This document shows, in pieces, positions 63,081 to 64,000 of a DNA stretch of 64,000 nucleotides; the stretch's first letter is position 1, and every line of letters begins with the position of its first letter. The notes beneath the pieces are model-generated. The model did not search any database. It was not told the DNA's origin and saw nothing but the letters and a program-made list of their open reading frames with translations. Both the position numbers and the translations under genes were made by a program. The DNA is from Pedobacter sp. BS3 (GTDB taxonomy: Bacteria > Bacteroidota > Bacteroidia > Sphingobacteriales > Sphingobacteriaceae): positions 496,001 through 560,000 of the forward strand of contig NZ_VTRT01000003.1 of assembly GCF_008274585.1 (NCBI RefSeq), given 5' to 3'.

Positions 63081-64000
63081 ATGAAGAAGCTAATCATGCT
63101 GAGCATAGCACTTGCTGCCCTCCGGATACAGGCTCAGCAGTTTTCTCTGTATAATACCCGTACCCTGTACGATGCCTTTGAAAATCCCTCACAAAAGGCG
63201 TTCTATGCCGATAGCAGTCGCAAATACGCCTTTAACTTCCTGATACCCAACATCGGGGTAAATGCTGCCTTTTCGGGGCCGGTAGAGAATACTATCCGTA
63301 CGCTTTTCTCAACCGGCAAATATAGCACAACAGGCCTTGTGCTGGGCCAGGAACAGAGCAACCAGCTTATTTCAAGCTCAAACAATTACATTGCCATGTT
63401 CCGTATATTTAAAACCGTTAAATATAACCGCGAACTGGGTTTTGCCTGGCAGGTCAGGGAAGATGTCAATATGCACCGGCTTACTAATGAAACGTTTGCC
63501 TTGCTGGATAAATTATCCCGCTTTAACGGCACACTATATCCTAATACCTTTAACAATGCAGGTTATGCGCAATTATATCACCAGTTCAGCATCAGCTACC
63601 GCGAAAACTACGACCGCAAACTGGCCCTGGGTGTCAAGCTAAGTTATTTAAGCGGCGTGGCCTTTAACCAGATGGATATTCAGCACTCGTCTATCCAGGT
63701 GGATAACACTACCAATTCGCTGCAACTTTACCTGGATGGCAGCATTAAACGTACATTCAATTACGAAAACCCGGAAGATGATATTAATCTTAAACCCGGA
63801 TTCAGGAATCCCGGTATCGCCATAACCACCAGCGCCAGCTATAAATTTAACCGGGGCTGGTTTTTACTGGGAAATCTCAAAGACATTGGTTTTATCCACT
63901 GGAGCAAGCAGGCCCGCTCATACCGCATAAACGATAATATTGATATGAGCCATGTGCCGTCCACAGGTTCGGCTAAATATGTGTTAGGTCACCTGGACAG
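63081..64000 (+). CDS. Outer-membrane DUF5723-like protein, 5' part
   Basis: The frame is open from ATG 63081 to the window end (306 codons). It starts with a signal peptide (MKKLIMLSIALAALRIQA). The mature part resembles DUF5723 barrels: QFSLYNTRTLYDAFENPSQKAF, then repeated beta strands with aromatic ends. Such proteins sit in the outer membrane of Bacteroidota; the role is unknown. It follows the propeller-like protein by 1 base, suggesting a joint envelope function. Confidence 0.8.
   Translation, partial: MKKLIMLSIALAALRIQAQQFSLYNTRTLYDAFENPSQKAFYADSSRKYAFNFLIPNIGVNAAFSGPVENTIRTLFSTGKYSTTGLVLGQEQSNQLISSSNNYIAMFRIFKTVKYNRELGFAWQVREDVNMHRLTNETFALLDKLSRFNGTLYPNTFNNAGYAQLYHQFSISYRENYDRKLALGVKLSYLSGVAFNQMDIQHSSIQVDNTTNSLQLYLDGSIKRTFNYENPEDDINLKPGFRNPGIAITTSASYKFNRGWFLLGNLKDIGFIHWSKQARSYRINDNIDMSHVPSTGSAKYVLGHLD

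Overview
The window comes from a Bacteroidota chromosome, most likely a Sphingobacteriaceae member (Mucilaginibacter/Pedobacter-like). The grounds are TAnnTTTG-type -7 promoter boxes, the Lgt, MtaB, YqgE and NuoD versions, a Bacteroidota-type small SRP RNA, and Bacteroides-type mobilization genes. No database could be searched, so the genus is an inference.

Region 1 (1-18540) is the right part of an integrated mobilizable element whose left end lies outside the window. Its backbone (11216-18374, minus strand) encodes a tyrosine integrase next to a tRNA 3'-end fragment (18514-18540), two unknown proteins, an excisionase-like HTH protein, a RepA-like ATPase, a TOPRIM primase, MobC, a relaxase and a coiled-coil membrane protein. 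The AT-rich stretch 1-11.2 kb looks like an array of integron-type gene cassettes without an integron integrase (CALIN-like). Six attC-like imperfect hairpins (about 721, 3128, 4446, 6085, 7926 and 11087) separate cassettes of 1.1-3.1 kb. In four cassettes the first bases after one site are complementary to the R''-like box of the next site, which is the signature of integron cassettes. The cassettes are unusually large and mostly pair a regulator (AraC, Fur, Crp or TetR) with small enzymes and visible operators. A seventh, single cassette (12994-13384) sits in reverse inside mobC at a GTT; removing exactly those 391 bp restores one mobC reading frame.

Region 2 (18.6-34 kb) is ordinary chromosome after a decayed stretch: suhB, lgt, mtaB, a divergent LtaS-like sulfatase, a ferritin-like protein, bioA, a NUDIX gene, a CDF transporter, and then the four-gene DNA repair operon of ligase-associated exonuclease, ATP-dependent DNA ligase, Lhr-like helicase and PdeM. 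A 194-bp MITE-like element with 13-bp terminal inverted repeats and 7-bp target duplications follows at 34049-34242.

Region 3 (34.3-41.2 kb) holds a possible toxin-antitoxin-like pair, a HipA-like kinase with a DUF3037 partner, a NUDIX gene, a VOC gene, yqgE, pdxH, nuoC and nuoD. A HigA-like antitoxin and the tail of its lost toxin sit between nuoC and nuoD.

Region 4 (41.5-54.8 kb) has gltD and gltB (glutamate synthase), the SRP RNA gene, a transaldolase, a BaiN-type flavoprotein, nuoA, nuoB, purK, purE and nhaA. Complex I genes are therefore split, nuoAB being about 10 kb from nuoCD.

Region 5 (54.9-64 kb) has an unknown secreted protein flanked by repeats that copy the nhaA 3' end, a 5'-truncated outer-membrane gene, priA, a DUF423 gene, a membrane-anchored beta-propeller-like protein, and a DUF5723-like outer-membrane protein cut by the window end.
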